Part shown: piece by piece, positions 25,512 through 34,127 of the stretch
Position numbering within the stretch: the first letter of the stretch is position 1
Layout of the letters: each line of letters begins with the position of its first letter
Assembly (NCBI GenBank): GCA_013177805.1
Contig: JABLXU010000023.1
Coordinates: forward strand, 21,269 to 85,268
Reading direction: 5' to 3'
Source of the DNA: Candidatus Omnitrophota bacterium
GTDB lineage: Bacteria; Hinthialibacterota; Hinthialibacteria; Hinthialibacterales; Hinthialibacteraceae
Length of the DNA: 64,000 nt
The notes under the pieces: model-generated
Seen by the model: only the letters and a program-made list of their open reading frames with translations
What the model was told of the DNA's origin: nothing
Database searches by the model: none
Translations under genes and position numbers: made by a program

Positions 25512-26594
25512 TCACCCTTTGACCACCAGGGGCGTTGTCAATATCACCTGGACCGCGCGGTCCGCCAGCAGTTGATCGATCGGCTCGTCGTACCAGTCCC
25601 AATACACGTTATTCTTCCGCGATCCCTGCAAGGATAGGCGGGAAATCAGCCACGGACCCAGTTTCTTTCCGGCGGAGGCGTACTGCCCCGAAAACACAAT
25701 GGCGTCCAAACCACTCATCGCCGCGATCCCCGATCCACACGCCAGGAGGATCCTGTATTTCATGAAATCTTGGACGGGTTTCAATTCTTCCTTTTCCGAT
25801 CCGAACAATTCCTGAAAAGTCAATGGACGGCCCGCCAGTCCCAATAGTCCGCTCTCCCTGGTCAGAACGTTGTTGATCTGCTCGGGTCCCCACTCTTTCT
25901 TCTGCGCCAGGGTAAGCACGATGTTGGGATCCAGGTCGCCGCAGGTCGTATGGCCGGGGAGGCCCTCCAGGGGTGTGACGCCACTGGTGACCATGACCGG
26001 CTTGTTGCCCAAAATGGCCGCGATCTCCGGCCGGGGCTCCAGACAGATAGATAGAATGCGGGAGGATTCCCGGATTTCCGGCCAGCAATCCAACGCGTAA
26101 TCCCGCGCGGCTTCGTGATAGATGCCGTAGAATCCGAACTTGCGCATGTTGGGATCGCGAATCAGGTCCGCGTCCACGCCGAGGCTGTGCTCCCGGTCGG
26201 GCAAGGTCACGAAAAAGGCGGTCTCGAAATCCAGAACCACGGGCGTTCTGGGAAACACCTCCCGGCCGGCTTCCACCAATTCCACCAGTTCCGGAACATG
26301 CAACGGGGCGCAAGGCGTGAGTTTCTTCAATTTCTCCAGGACTTCCGCGTCCACGCGGACCGGTCCGGAAAACACCACGCCGCCGTATTTGGCCTGGATG
26401 GTGATGGCATCGAGGGGCGTGGCCACGGGTCCTTCCTGCCACACCTCTCGCAGGATGTCCACGTATTTGTTTTCCGAATGCCATTGGGACCGGTCGATCC
26501 GGTGAACCGGGCGCTTTACCGGTTGCCGTTCGTAGTGCTGAAAATAAGCGTGATGCAACGTGTTCAATCCCAGCCGCAATACCAGGATATTCAT
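25512..26594 (-). CDS. Acetate-kinase-like protein with degenerate active site
   Basis: This 360-residue protein aligns along its length with the acetate kinase encoded next to it: MNILV at the start, TPVVLDFETAFF, MRKFGFYGIYHEAARDYA, HTTCGDLDPNIVLTLAQ, ESGLLGLAG and DAIVFSGQYAS. The ASKHA-kinase fold is therefore clear. The usual catalytic residues are mostly missing. Asn7, Ser10 and Ser12 of the phosphate loop are Arg, Leu and Thr, the RMVHGG-type loop is IQAKYGG, and the VFDTAYH Asp is Glu. It probably does not make acetyl phosphate in the normal way and could be a regulatory partner or act on another acyl group. AAGGAG lies before the ATG, and the gene follows ackA after 25 bases. Confidence 0.8.
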   Translation of the reverse strand: MNILVLRLGLNTLHHAYFQHYERQPVKRPVHRIDRSQWHSENKYVDILREVWQEGPVATPLDAITIQAKYGGVVFSGPVRVDAEVLEKLKKLTPCAPLHVPELVELVEAGREVFPRTPVVLDFETAFFVTLPDREHSLGVDADLIRDPNMRKFGFYGIYHEAARDYALDCWPEIRESSRILSICLEPRPEIAAILGNKPVMVTSGVTPLEGLPGHTTCGDLDPNIVLTLAQKKEWGPEQINNVLTRESGLLGLAGRPLTFQELFGSEKEELKPVQDFMKYRILLACGSGIAAMSGLDAIVFSGQYASAGKKLGPWLISRLSLQGSRKNNVYWDWYDEPIDQLLADRAVQVILTTPLVVKG

Positions 26595-26619
26595 GACAAT
26601 CTCTCCTTTCCGGCCTGGC

Positions 26620-27828
26620 CTAGTTCTCGTGGATCAAGACTTGATGCGTGAATTGGGCAATGGCCAGTTCCTCGTTGGTCTGGATGACCAGCACGCGCAT
26701 GGGACTGCCTTCGGTGGCGACATCGGCCGGGTACTGGTTCACGGACCCATTCTTCCGGGCGTCGATCTGGATGCCGAACACGTCCATGTCCGTGCAGACC
26801 GACCAGCGGACATAGGGAACGGTCTCGCCGATGGTGTCGGTGAAAATTACCGCGGCCGGTGATTCCACCACCGCCAGGTAAGCCCCCAGGTATTTCCGGA
26901 TCCGCCACAGGTAACTTTGCGCGGTCACGTGGTATTTCCGGATCCGGTTCCGGTCCTCTCGTTGATTGCAGGCCGCGAGAATGTCCCGGATGTCCGCCGA
27001 CGTCCCCGACATCCCCAGCACTCCGCTCTTTTTGTTGAGCACCGCCTCCACCCGGCCATGATCGCCATTGGCCCGCGCCAGCATTTGCAGCGGGATGGCC
27101 GGATCGAGATCGCCGCAGCGGGTGCTCATGATCAGCCCCTGGAGCGGCGAAAATCCCATGGTGTTGTCGATGGATTTCCCACCCTGGATGGCGCAAAGGC
27201 TCGCCCCCCCGCTGCCCAGATGGCAACTGACCGCGTTCAATTTTTCAATCGGAATCTTCAAAAATCGCGCGGCCTGCTCCGCCACATATTGGTGGCTGGT
27301 TCCGTGAAATCCATACTTGCGGATCCGGATCTCCGCGGTCAAATCGCGAGGTAAGGCGTACGTCCGCGCGTATTCGGGAATGGTGGCGTGATACGCCGTG
27401 TCGAACACCGCCACCTGGGGCAGGTCCGGATACCGTTTCAGGCACGCCTGGATCAGCGCCATGGCGGGTGGATTATGTAAGGGCGCCAGGTCCGCCACGG
27501 CCTCCAGGTCTTCGCACACCTGCGGGTCGATCCGGGCGGGGCGGCTGAAGCGCGCCCCGCCGTGGACCATCCGGTGCCCCACTCCGTCCGGCCGGCATTG
27601 GGTGGTTTCCAGGATCTTCATCACTTCGTCGAAGGCCGACCGGTGATCCCGCATGGGAACCTCCACAACCTCCCGCTTTCCCTGGACCTGGTGCAGGATG
27701 CGGGATGGTTCCGCCGTGGGCGGGCCGATGCGCTGGGCTTCACCGCCCGCCACGACGGTTTGCGAAGGCATCTCGATCCATTTGTACTTCAGCGACGAAC
27801 TGCCGCAATTGAAAACCAGAATGTTCAT
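26620..27828 (-). CDS. ackA: Acetate kinase
   Basis: This 402-residue protein is an acetate/propionate kinase, converting an acyl phosphate and ADP to the acid and ATP or the reverse. The phosphate loop NCGSSSLKY has Asn7, Ser10 and Ser12 as in characterised enzymes. GHRMVHGG, VAVFDTAYHATIP, RKYGFHGTSHQYV, STRCGDLDPAIPLQML and SGVLGMSGTSADIRD are all present. The C-terminal motif that usually reads FTAGIGEN is FTDTIGETVPYVRW, a small deviation, while the final NEELAIA Glu is kept. No phosphotransacetylase gene is near. The gene lies 43 bases behind the M20 peptidase gene and is followed by a degenerate paralogue, all in one predicted sigma-54 operon. Confidence 0.93.
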   Translation of the reverse strand: MNILVFNCGSSSLKYKWIEMPSQTVVAGGEAQRIGPPTAEPSRILHQVQGKREVVEVPMRDHRSAFDEVMKILETTQCRPDGVGHRMVHGGARFSRPARIDPQVCEDLEAVADLAPLHNPPAMALIQACLKRYPDLPQVAVFDTAYHATIPEYARTYALPRDLTAEIRIRKYGFHGTSHQYVAEQAARFLKIPIEKLNAVSCHLGSGGASLCAIQGGKSIDNTMGFSPLQGLIMSTRCGDLDPAIPLQMLARANGDHGRVEAVLNKKSGVLGMSGTSADIRDILAACNQREDRNRIRKYHVTAQSYLWRIRKYLGAYLAVVESPAAVIFTDTIGETVPYVRWSVCTDMDVFGIQIDARKNGSVNQYPADVATEGSPMRVLVIQTNEELAIAQFTHQVLIHEN

Positions 27829-27871
27829 GAGCCACCTCGTACAGCTTGGGTTCTATTCGGAACAGAGGAGA

Positions 27872-29101
27872 TTAGATTTCATCCGAAGTCCAACCGAAAA
27901 CCGGGATACCGATCAGGCCGTGAATAATCACCGCGGTCCCGTAGACGGCTTCCTGGACGTTGGCGAGGTCGACATATTCGTTGACACTGTGCGCCGTCTC
28001 CTCGTTGCCCGGGCCGTACCCGATAGTGGGCACATGAAACTCGTTCACCAGCGTGCCGCCCGCGGTGCCCATGCCCAACCGGCCCAGTTCCCATTTGCCC
28101 GGGGCCACGCGGCACCCGGCCGCGGCCAGGGCTTGACGGGAGCGGTCGAGCAACGGATGGAAGGGATCCGTCGCCCAGGCATGGCACACATGGCGGACCA
28201 CCCGTGTCTGGCCGGTGTACATGGTCTGTGTTTCCTGCCGCACCGCCACGTCGACCGCCACGCCGCCGGCCCCCTGGGCCGCCATCAAGGCGTTACGCTT
28301 GATCTGCCCCATGACCTCTTCGACCGGTTCCGAGGCATACAGCCGCCGCTCCATCTGGATGGTCATGCGCCGGATGCCGTTGTGCTCCTCGACTTCCGGC
28401 TCGCGCATCGCCACGTCCTTGCAGGCCTTTTTCATCGGGGTAACGCCCCGGTTCTGGGCCGCGTCCTCGAGAATGGCCCGCGCCGCGTCTTCCACCTTGA
28501 AGGGATTGCGCCCCTGGATCTGGATCTCCAGTTCCAACCACCCGTCATGGCCGTAGTACAACCCCAGGCCGGTCGGTTCGCCCAGGATCGCGTAATCCGG
28601 TTTCAGCTCTAATGAAGGGAGGGTATGCTCGAGCAGTCCCCGCACCCCCACGCCGCGGCCGTTCTGCTCGGCCACCGTGGCGGCGATCACCAGGTTGCCC
28701 CGCAACGGCAGCAAGCTGCGTTTCAGGAGAGCTCCCGCGTACAGCTGGGCCGCCAGGCCGCTCTTGCAATCCGAAGCGCCCACGCCGTACAACCGGCCGT
28801 TTTCGATCCGCCCGCTGTAGGGGGATTCCTTCCAGGCCGTTCCGTCGCCCGGGTCCACGGTGTCCATGTGGCTGTTGAGCAGCACGGTGGGAAGCGATTC
28901 GTTGCCGTAGAGCAGAGCCACCACGTTGCCCCATTCGTCGCGGACGAGCTTGTCGAATCCGATGGCCTTCATTTCCTGCATGATCCGGTCCGCGATGCGT
29001 TCCTCGTTCCGGCTGACGCTGGGAATCCGCACCAGCTCCTGGGCAAAGTTCGTTACCTTGGGCTGCATCCCGCGGTGTATATCGCGTAGCATCTTGTACA
29101 T
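27872..29101 (-). CDS. M20-family metallopeptidase/deacylase (YgeY/ArgE/DapE-like)
   Basis: This is a 409-residue zinc-dependent amidohydrolase of the M20 family. Metal and catalytic motifs are VLLNSHMDTVDPGD, VGASDCKSGLAAQLYAG, and VAEQNGRGVGVRG in place of the usual EE pair. ILGEPTGLGLYYGHDGW and the C-terminal GYGPGNEETAHSVNEYVD follow. It most resembles the YgeY branch that occurs with carbamoyl-type catabolic genes in enterics, where the substrate is unsettled. Its neighbour is an acetate kinase, so release and recovery of an acyl group is plausible but unproven. The ATG at 29101 has AGGAGG six bases upstream. It is the first gene of the operon, preceded by a sigma-54 promoter. Confidence 0.85.
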   Translation of the reverse strand: MYKMLRDIHRGMQPKVTNFAQELVRIPSVSRNEERIADRIMQEMKAIGFDKLVRDEWGNVVALLYGNESLPTVLLNSHMDTVDPGDGTAWKESPYSGRIENGRLYGVGASDCKSGLAAQLYAGALLKRSLLPLRGNLVIAATVAEQNGRGVGVRGLLEHTLPSLELKPDYAILGEPTGLGLYYGHDGWLELEIQIQGRNPFKVEDAARAILEDAAQNRGVTPMKKACKDVAMREPEVEEHNGIRRMTIQMERRLYASEPVEEVMGQIKRNALMAAQGAGGVAVDVAVRQETQTMYTGQTRVVRHVCHAWATDPFHPLLDRSRQALAAAGCRVAPGKWELGRLGMGTAGGTLVNEFHVPTIGYGPGNEETAHSVNEYVDLANVQEAVYGTAVIIHGLIGIPVFGWTSDEI

Positions 29102-29154
29102 GAGAGTCCTCCTGGACTGGGATAGTTCTGATTTGAATCCGCGTGTTCCCGAGC

Positions 29155-29169
29155 GCAAAGGCAGTACCA
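29155..29169 (-). promoter_or_regulatory. Sigma-54 promoter of the M20-ackA operon
   Basis: On the minus strand TGGTACTGCCTTTGC has the -24 GG and -12 GC doublets at exact spacing and differs from TGGCAC-N5-TTGC at one base. The predicted start is near 29143, giving a leader of about 40 bases before the M20 gene. A divergent sigma-54 activator gene begins 122 bases further on. Confidence 0.75.
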
Positions 29170-29198
29170 ACTTTTCAGGGAGTTTCTAACCATACTAG

Positions 29199-29222
29199 AA
29201 CCAGATAGATGCGCTATCGGTT
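29199..29222. promoter_or_regulatory. Inverted repeat, candidate activator site
   Basis: AACCAGATAG and CTATCGGTT form a 9-bp dyad with one bulged base around ATGCG. It is centred about 68 bases upstream of the predicted sigma-54 start and lies between the divergent regulator gene and the promoter, where an enhancer site for that regulator is expected. Confidence 0.5.
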
Positions 29223-29290
29223 GGCATTCGGCGGTCCAAGAGGTATATTTCATAATGAAGTAGTAACCTTTCATTTTGAAGGAGCCGGAC

Positions 29291-30967
29291 ATGAAAGCGG
29301 CCGATCTGAAACTGAATGAGTTGATCGATTTGTCCGAAGGCAACTTGAACCTGCACGGCCGGCGGCTGTTCATCAACGATCTGCACGCCGCCGCCCAGTT
29401 GCGCAAGGACCTGCTCGAGATGCTGGGTCTCGAAGACACCCGGCGCATCCTCACCCGCTACGGGTATTTCTGGGGCCAGGCCGACGCCGCCGCCATGAAC
29501 CGCATCTTCCAATGGGACAACCGGGAGGAATGGCTCCGCGCGGGCGCCCGCCTGCATACCCTCCAGGGCCTCGCCAACACGGCCATCAAATCCATCCGGA
29601 TCGACGACGCCTCCGGATCCTGCCAGATCGAAGTCACCTGGCGTAACTCGGGCGAGGCGGAAGAGTACTTGTCCGAACTCGGCCTCTCTGGCCACCCCGT
29701 CTGTTGGATCCTGACCGGCTACGCCAGCGGCTACACCTCGTACTGCCTGGGGCAGGAAATCTACTTCGTCGAGACCAAGTGCCGGGCGGAATCGGGCCGG
29801 ATTTGCGCGGGCGTGGGCAAGGATTTGAATTCCTGGGGGGAAAACGAAAGGTCCCACCTGACCTATTTCGAAAGCCGGGACATCCACGGCAAAATCCAGC
29901 AACTGACCAGCGAGCTGCGCAAGAAGCAGCGCGAAATCGCTCAACACAAAAAACTCATCGACCAGCTGTCCAAATCCGCCCCCCCGTTCGTCGAAGTGCA
30001 CAGCGATACCTTCCGCCAGGTCATCGAGATGGCCAGCCATATCGCCCCCTTCGACACCTCCGTGCTGATCACCGGGGCCAGCGGCACGGGCAAGGAAGTC
30101 ATGGCCCGCTACATTCACCAGCGGTCCCGCCGCGCCCAGTATCCCTTCGTCGGAGTCAACTGCGGCGCCTTGCCCGAAACCTTGTTGGAGAGCGAGCTGT
30201 TCGGCCACAAGGCCGGTTCCTTCACCGGTGCCATTCACGACCGCGTGGGGCTATTCGAGCAAGCCAACAAGGGCACTTTGTTTCTGGACGAAATCGGCGA
30301 CATCTCGCCTGCCATGCAGCTTAAACTCCTGCGCGTGCTGCAGGAACGCGAAATCATGCGCGTGGGGGAAAGCAAGGTCCGGAAAATCGATGTCCGGGTC
30401 ATGGCCGCCACCAACAAGAACCTCAAAAAAGCCATCAAGAACGGCCAGTTCCGGGAAGATCTCTATTACCGCCTGGGCGTCATTGAAATCGAAATCCCCC
30501 CGCTCGCGCAGCGCAAGGAGGACATCCTGCCCCTCTCCCGGTATTTCGTGAACCAATTTGCCAAAAAGTTCAATCTGCCCAACCTGCGCCTCGACGCCAC
30601 CTGTCTCGATTACTTGCAATCCTATTCCTGGCCCGGGAACGTGCGCGAATTGGAAAACGCCATCGAGCGCGCCGCCGTGCTTTCCAAGGACGGCTGGATC
30701 CGCCCCGAACACCTGCCCCCCAGCATTCTCCACGCGGGCACGGTCCCCCGCCGGACTCTCGATCCGTTGAATTGCACCCTGGCCCAGGTGGAGGAAGAGC
30801 ACATCCGCACGGTGCTGGACTTGGTAAACGGCAACCGCACCAAGGCCGCCCAGGTGTTGGGGATCAGCCCGGCCACCCTCTGGCGCAAGCTGAAACAAGT
30901 CGCACCGGTTCCAGCAAATAGGCGGAGTGAGAGTCAACCACTTCCCGGATCCACAAACGGATTTTAA
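29291..30967 (+). CDS. XylR/DmpR-type sigma-54 activator with V4R sensor
   Basis: This is a 558-residue protein. Residues about 1-195 combine an XylR_N-like domain (LFINDLHAAAQLRKDLLEML) and a V4R small-molecule domain ending in Cys-containing segments (GYTSYCLGQEIYFVETKC, SGRICAGVGKD). A coiled linker (QQLTSELRKKQREIAQHKK) leads to the AAA+ domain. That domain has Walker A GASGTGKE, GSFTGA (the sigma-54 contact loop, Ser for Ala), Walker B GTLFLDEIGDIS, and REDLYYRLGVIEIEIPPL. A Fis-type HTH (NRTKAAQVLGISPATLWRKL) follows. In XylR and DmpR the V4R part binds aromatic effectors. ATG 29291 has AAGGAG six bases upstream. It is divergent from the M20-ackA operon and probably activates it. Confidence 0.92.
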   Translation: MKAADLKLNELIDLSEGNLNLHGRRLFINDLHAAAQLRKDLLEMLGLEDTRRILTRYGYFWGQADAAAMNRIFQWDNREEWLRAGARLHTLQGLANTAIKSIRIDDASGSCQIEVTWRNSGEAEEYLSELGLSGHPVCWILTGYASGYTSYCLGQEIYFVETKCRAESGRICAGVGKDLNSWGENERSHLTYFESRDIHGKIQQLTSELRKKQREIAQHKKLIDQLSKSAPPFVEVHSDTFRQVIEMASHIAPFDTSVLITGASGTGKEVMARYIHQRSRRAQYPFVGVNCGALPETLLESELFGHKAGSFTGAIHDRVGLFEQANKGTLFLDEIGDISPAMQLKLLRVLQEREIMRVGESKVRKIDVRVMAATNKNLKKAIKNGQFREDLYYRLGVIEIEIPPLAQRKEDILPLSRYFVNQFAKKFNLPNLRLDATCLDYLQSYSWPGNVRELENAIERAAVLSKDGWIRPEHLPPSILHAGTVPRRTLDPLNCTLAQVEEEHIRTVLDLVNGNRTKAAQVLGISPATLWRKLKQVAPVPANRRSESQPLPGSTNGF

Positions 30968-31010
30968 AATCCGCTTCGTTCTCCCGAAGTGGAAATCATG
31001 GAGGCATGCG

Positions 31011-32930
31011 ATGAACGAAACCGCCAGTGTTCAATCCCCCCGAAAAGAACGGTTCCAGGCCGAAGTCGCCCAGGTCCTGGATATCGTCGTTCATTCCCTC
31101 TACACGCACCGGGAAATCTTCGTGCGCGAACTGATCTCCAACGCCGCCGACGCGCTGGAAAAAATCCGTTACGAAAAAGTCCAGAATGAAACCATCGCCG
31201 ACCCGGAAGCTCCCTTGGAAATCCGCATCGAGGTGGATGAGAAAAACCACCGTCTCACCTTCACCGATACCGGCATCGGCATGACCGGTGAAGAAATCCG
31301 GCATAACCTGGGCACCATCGCCCACTCGGGCACCCGCGAATTTCTGCACCGCGCGCGGGAAGCGCCCGGTCAGGAAGTGCAACTCATCGGGCAGTTCGGT
31401 GTCGGCTTCTATTCCGCTTTCATGGTGTCCCGCGAGATCACCGTGCGTTCGCGCTCCTTCCGGCCTGACGCGCAAGGCGTGGAGTGGAAATCGGACGGGG
31501 GCGGGGAATACACCGTCGCGCCGATGGAGGGACTCCGCCGCGGAACGCAAATCATTTTGGACCTGCGGGACGACGCGCACGAATTCGCTTCGGCCGCCAC
31601 CGTGAAAGAGATTGTGAAAAAATACTCCAATTTCGTCCCCTTCCCGATTTGGATCAACAGCGAACGGGTCAACACCATCCAAGCCCTCTGGACCCGGAAC
31701 AAGTCTGAAATCAAGGAGGAAGAGTACAACGAGTTCTACAAGTTCATCGCCAACGCCATCGACGAACCCTTCTACCGCTTGCATTTCTCGCTTGACGCCC
31801 CATTGCAGGCCCACGCCCTGCTCTTCGTGCCCAAAGACAACCTCGAGCAATACGGCTTCGGCCGCCTGGAGCCCGGTGTGCATCTCTATTGCCGCAAGGT
31901 AGTCATCCAAAACCACTCGGATGTCATCCTGCCCGAATGGCTGCGTTTTCTGAAAGGCGTGGTGGACAGCGAGGATCTCCCCCTGAACATCTCGCGCGAA
32001 ACCTTGCAGGACAACACGCTGGTGCGCAAACTCAGCAAGGTCATCACCACCCGCTTCCTCAAGTTCCTGCACGAGCAAATCCAGGCGGACCGGGAACGTT
32101 ACACCCGGTTCTGGGCGAATTTCAATCCTTTCTTCAAGGAAGCCATTCTCGGCGACCTGGCCCGCGAGTACCGTGATGATCTCATCCCCTTGTTGTTGTT
32201 CGAATCGTCCAAGCAGGACGAAGGCCAGCGCGTTTCTCTACCGGAGTACGTCAGCCGCATGCAACCCGGCCAGAAGTCGATCTATTACATCAATGGACCC
32301 ACCCGGGAGGCGATCGAAGCCGGCCCGTACATCGAGGCCTTCCGCCAAAGGAACCTGGAAGTGCTGTATGTGTATGAGTCCATCGACGACTTCGTGTTGA
32401 CCACCCTCCAGGAGTATGAGGGCCACCGTTTCCAATCCGCCGACCAAGGCGAGCTGGACCTGCCGGAGGTTCCCGCCGCCCGGGAGGATCTTCCTCCCGC
32501 CGAAGACCGCCTCACCCGGGATGAAGTGGATTCGCTGGCGGGCTACATGAAAAAAGTCCTCGGGCATCGCGTGGACGCGGTGCGCGCCTCCAAACGCCTG
32601 GTGGACAGCCCGGTGATGATCGTGCACATGAATTCCCCCATGACCGGCGCCATGCAGCGGGTGATGGAAAGCGTGAACAAAGATTTCGTCAACATGGCCA
32701 AAAGGTCGCTGGAATTTAATCCCAATCACCCCATCCTGATCCACCTGGCCCGCCGTCTGACCCGGGAAAAGGATTCGGAACTGCTGAAATTGGCCGTCGA
32801 ACAACTTTATGACAACGCCTTGGCCGGCGCGGGAATGCTGAAAGATCCCCGCGCCATGGTGCACCGCAACTACGCCCTCCTGGAGCAGGCGCTGAAGGTG
32901 AATGCCGTGACCCCGGGGACCTCTTCATGA
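31011..32930 (+). CDS. htpG: HtpG, Hsp90-family chaperone
   Basis: This is a 639-residue protein of normal length. The GHKL ATPase domain shows REIFVRELISNAADALEKIR, FTDTGIGMT, LGTIAHSGTREFL and IGQFGVGFYSAFMV. The middle domain has KGVVDSEDLPLNISRETLQ with the catalytic Arg, and the C-terminal dimerisation domain follows. It helps fold client proteins in the cytoplasm in an ATP cycle. ATG 31011 is preceded by GGAGG with six bases between. It follows the V4R activator gene by 43 bases and overlaps thiD by four bases (ATGA), so thiD is translationally coupled to it, an unusual pairing. No heat-shock operator is visible in the short upstream gap. Confidence 0.97.
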   Translation: MNETASVQSPRKERFQAEVAQVLDIVVHSLYTHREIFVRELISNAADALEKIRYEKVQNETIADPEAPLEIRIEVDEKNHRLTFTDTGIGMTGEEIRHNLGTIAHSGTREFLHRAREAPGQEVQLIGQFGVGFYSAFMVSREITVRSRSFRPDAQGVEWKSDGGGEYTVAPMEGLRRGTQIILDLRDDAHEFASAATVKEIVKKYSNFVPFPIWINSERVNTIQALWTRNKSEIKEEEYNEFYKFIANAIDEPFYRLHFSLDAPLQAHALLFVPKDNLEQYGFGRLEPGVHLYCRKVVIQNHSDVILPEWLRFLKGVVDSEDLPLNISRETLQDNTLVRKLSKVITTRFLKFLHEQIQADRERYTRFWANFNPFFKEAILGDLAREYRDDLIPLLLFESSKQDEGQRVSLPEYVSRMQPGQKSIYYINGPTREAIEAGPYIEAFRQRNLEVLYVYESIDDFVLTTLQEYEGHRFQSADQGELDLPEVPAAREDLPPAEDRLTRDEVDSLAGYMKKVLGHRVDAVRASKRLVDSPVMIVHMNSPMTGAMQRVMESVNKDFVNMAKRSLEFNPNHPILIHLARRLTREKDSELLKLAVEQLYDNALAGAGMLKDPRAMVHRNYALLEQALKVNAVTPGTSS

Positions 32931-33712
32931 TCCCTATCGCGTTGACCATCGCCGGTTCGGATCCCTCGGGAGGAGCGGGTATTCAGGCGGATTTGAAAAC
33001 CTTCCAGCAGCACGGCGTGTTCGGAACCAGTGCGCTCACCCTGCTCACCGTCCAAAACACCCAAGGGGTGGACGGCGTGCTGATCCTCGAACCGGATTTC
33101 GTCCGCCGCCAACTGGAAGCGGTGGTCAGCGATATCCCTCCCCACGCCGCGAAAACCGGCGCGCTGGGCAGCGCCGCGGTCATTGAAGCTGTGGCCCGGC
33201 TGGCCCGGGATTTCACCTTTCCCCTGGTGGTCGATCCGGTCATGATCAGCAAACACGGCGCGCCGTTGATCAGCCTGAAGGCCGTCCGGACTCTTATAGA
33301 ACGCCTCTTCCCTTTAGCCACGCTGGTAACACCCAACCTGCATGAAGCCTCTCAACTGACGGGTTTTCCTGTGATGGACCGGAAGAGCATGGAAAAGGCT
33401 TTGCCCGTGATCGCGGGCATGGGACCGAGAAACGTATTGATCAAAGGAGGACGGCTCGAGCAGGAGGGACTGGATTTACTTTGGTCGGAGGGAACAATCA
33501 CCCCCTTCACGGCCCCGCATATTGAGACCCCCAATACGCATGGGACGGGTTGCGTGTTCTCGGCCGCGATCACCGCGCGCCTGGCCTTGGGAGAGAACCT
33601 GCCCGCCGCGGTTCAGGGCGCGAAGCGATTTATCTCAGAGGCCATTCGTACCAATCCGGGATTGGGTACGGGGCAGGGTCCGGTGAACTTTCACGCGCCT
33701 GTGCCAGCATGA
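32927..33712 (+). CDS. thiD: Hydroxymethylpyrimidine/phosphomethylpyrimidine kinase
   Basis: This 261-residue ribokinase-fold enzyme phosphorylates hydroxymethylpyrimidine twice on the way to thiamine. Motifs are TIAGSDPSGGAGIQADLKTF near the start, TALTLLTVQNTQGV, VVDPVMISKHGAPL, LVTPNLHEASQLTG, NVLIKGGRLEQEG and the nucleotide-site NTHGTGCVFSAAI. The start codon lies in ATGA shared with the htpG stop. No other thiamine gene lies nearby. The 3' end overlaps a possible lipoprotein gene on the other strand by 83 bases. Confidence 0.95.
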   Translation: MIPIALTIAGSDPSGGAGIQADLKTFQQHGVFGTSALTLLTVQNTQGVDGVLILEPDFVRRQLEAVVSDIPPHAAKTGALGSAAVIEAVARLARDFTFPLVVDPVMISKHGAPLISLKAVRTLIERLFPLATLVTPNLHEASQLTGFPVMDRKSMEKALPVIAGMGPRNVLIKGGRLEQEGLDLLWSEGTITPFTAPHIETPNTHGTGCVFSAAITARLALGENLPAAVQGAKRFISEAIRTNPGLGTGQGPVNFHAPVPA

Positions 33713-33920
33713 CTGGAGAACCGCGCCTGAGGTCACCCAAAAACACTCCGGTTCCCGGCCGGTAAACCACCAGGCCGGACGCCTCGCTTTCGGGAGGCCC
33801 CTCCCGGTTATCCTGAATCAGCATCAAGAGCGCGGGATCGAAGGGAATATAGATCTGCGTGCAGGAGCTGAGCACCAAAACGGCCATCAGAAGTAGTACC
33901 ACGAATGCCTGATTGATCAT
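33630..33920 (-). CDS. Possible small lipoprotein
   Basis: This is a 96-residue protein. The N-terminus INQAFVVLLLMAVLVLSSCT is a lipoprotein signal with a lipobox-like LSSC, so the mature protein would be a lipid-anchored chain of about 75 residues. The rest (IPFDPALLMLIQDNREGPPE ...) has no family I recognise. A GAGG site lies about seven bases before the ATG. The weak point is an 83-base overlap with the 3' end of thiD on the opposite strand, so the C-terminal part could be spurious. Confidence 0.45.
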   Translation of the reverse strand: MINQAFVVLLLMAVLVLSSCTQIYIPFDPALLMLIQDNREGPPESEASGLVVYRPGTGVFLGDLRRGSPVMLAQARESSPDPAPYPIPDWYEWPLR

Positions 33921-34003
33921 CGCACCGCCTCGGCCTAGAGGCCGGCTGTCATCAATACATCACAGAATAGTGAAATCCTACATCCAAATGATAGCCTGTT
34001 TTA

Positions 34004-34033
34004 GGAAACCCGTCAGCCTGACGGGCTGTTTCC
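34004..34033. repeat. Hairpin-forming palindrome upstream of Tat oxidoreductase
   Basis: CCCGTCA (34009-34015) pairs with TGACGGG (34019-34025), flanked by GGAAA and TTTCC that can extend the stem past a small bulge. There is no T-run, so it is not a classical terminator. It lies about 95 bases before the next start codon. Confidence 0.5.
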
Positions 34034-34127
34034 ACTATCCACTTCCACCCGGTTTATAGTATCCTCGTCAAAAAGCATGAGGAAATTATTTCACCCGCCG
34101 CATCTTATTTGATCATGAGGATTCACT

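Noticed and set aside
30996..32078. 360-codon minus-strand frame inside htpG
   Set aside because: htpG is certain; the antisense translation has no motif.
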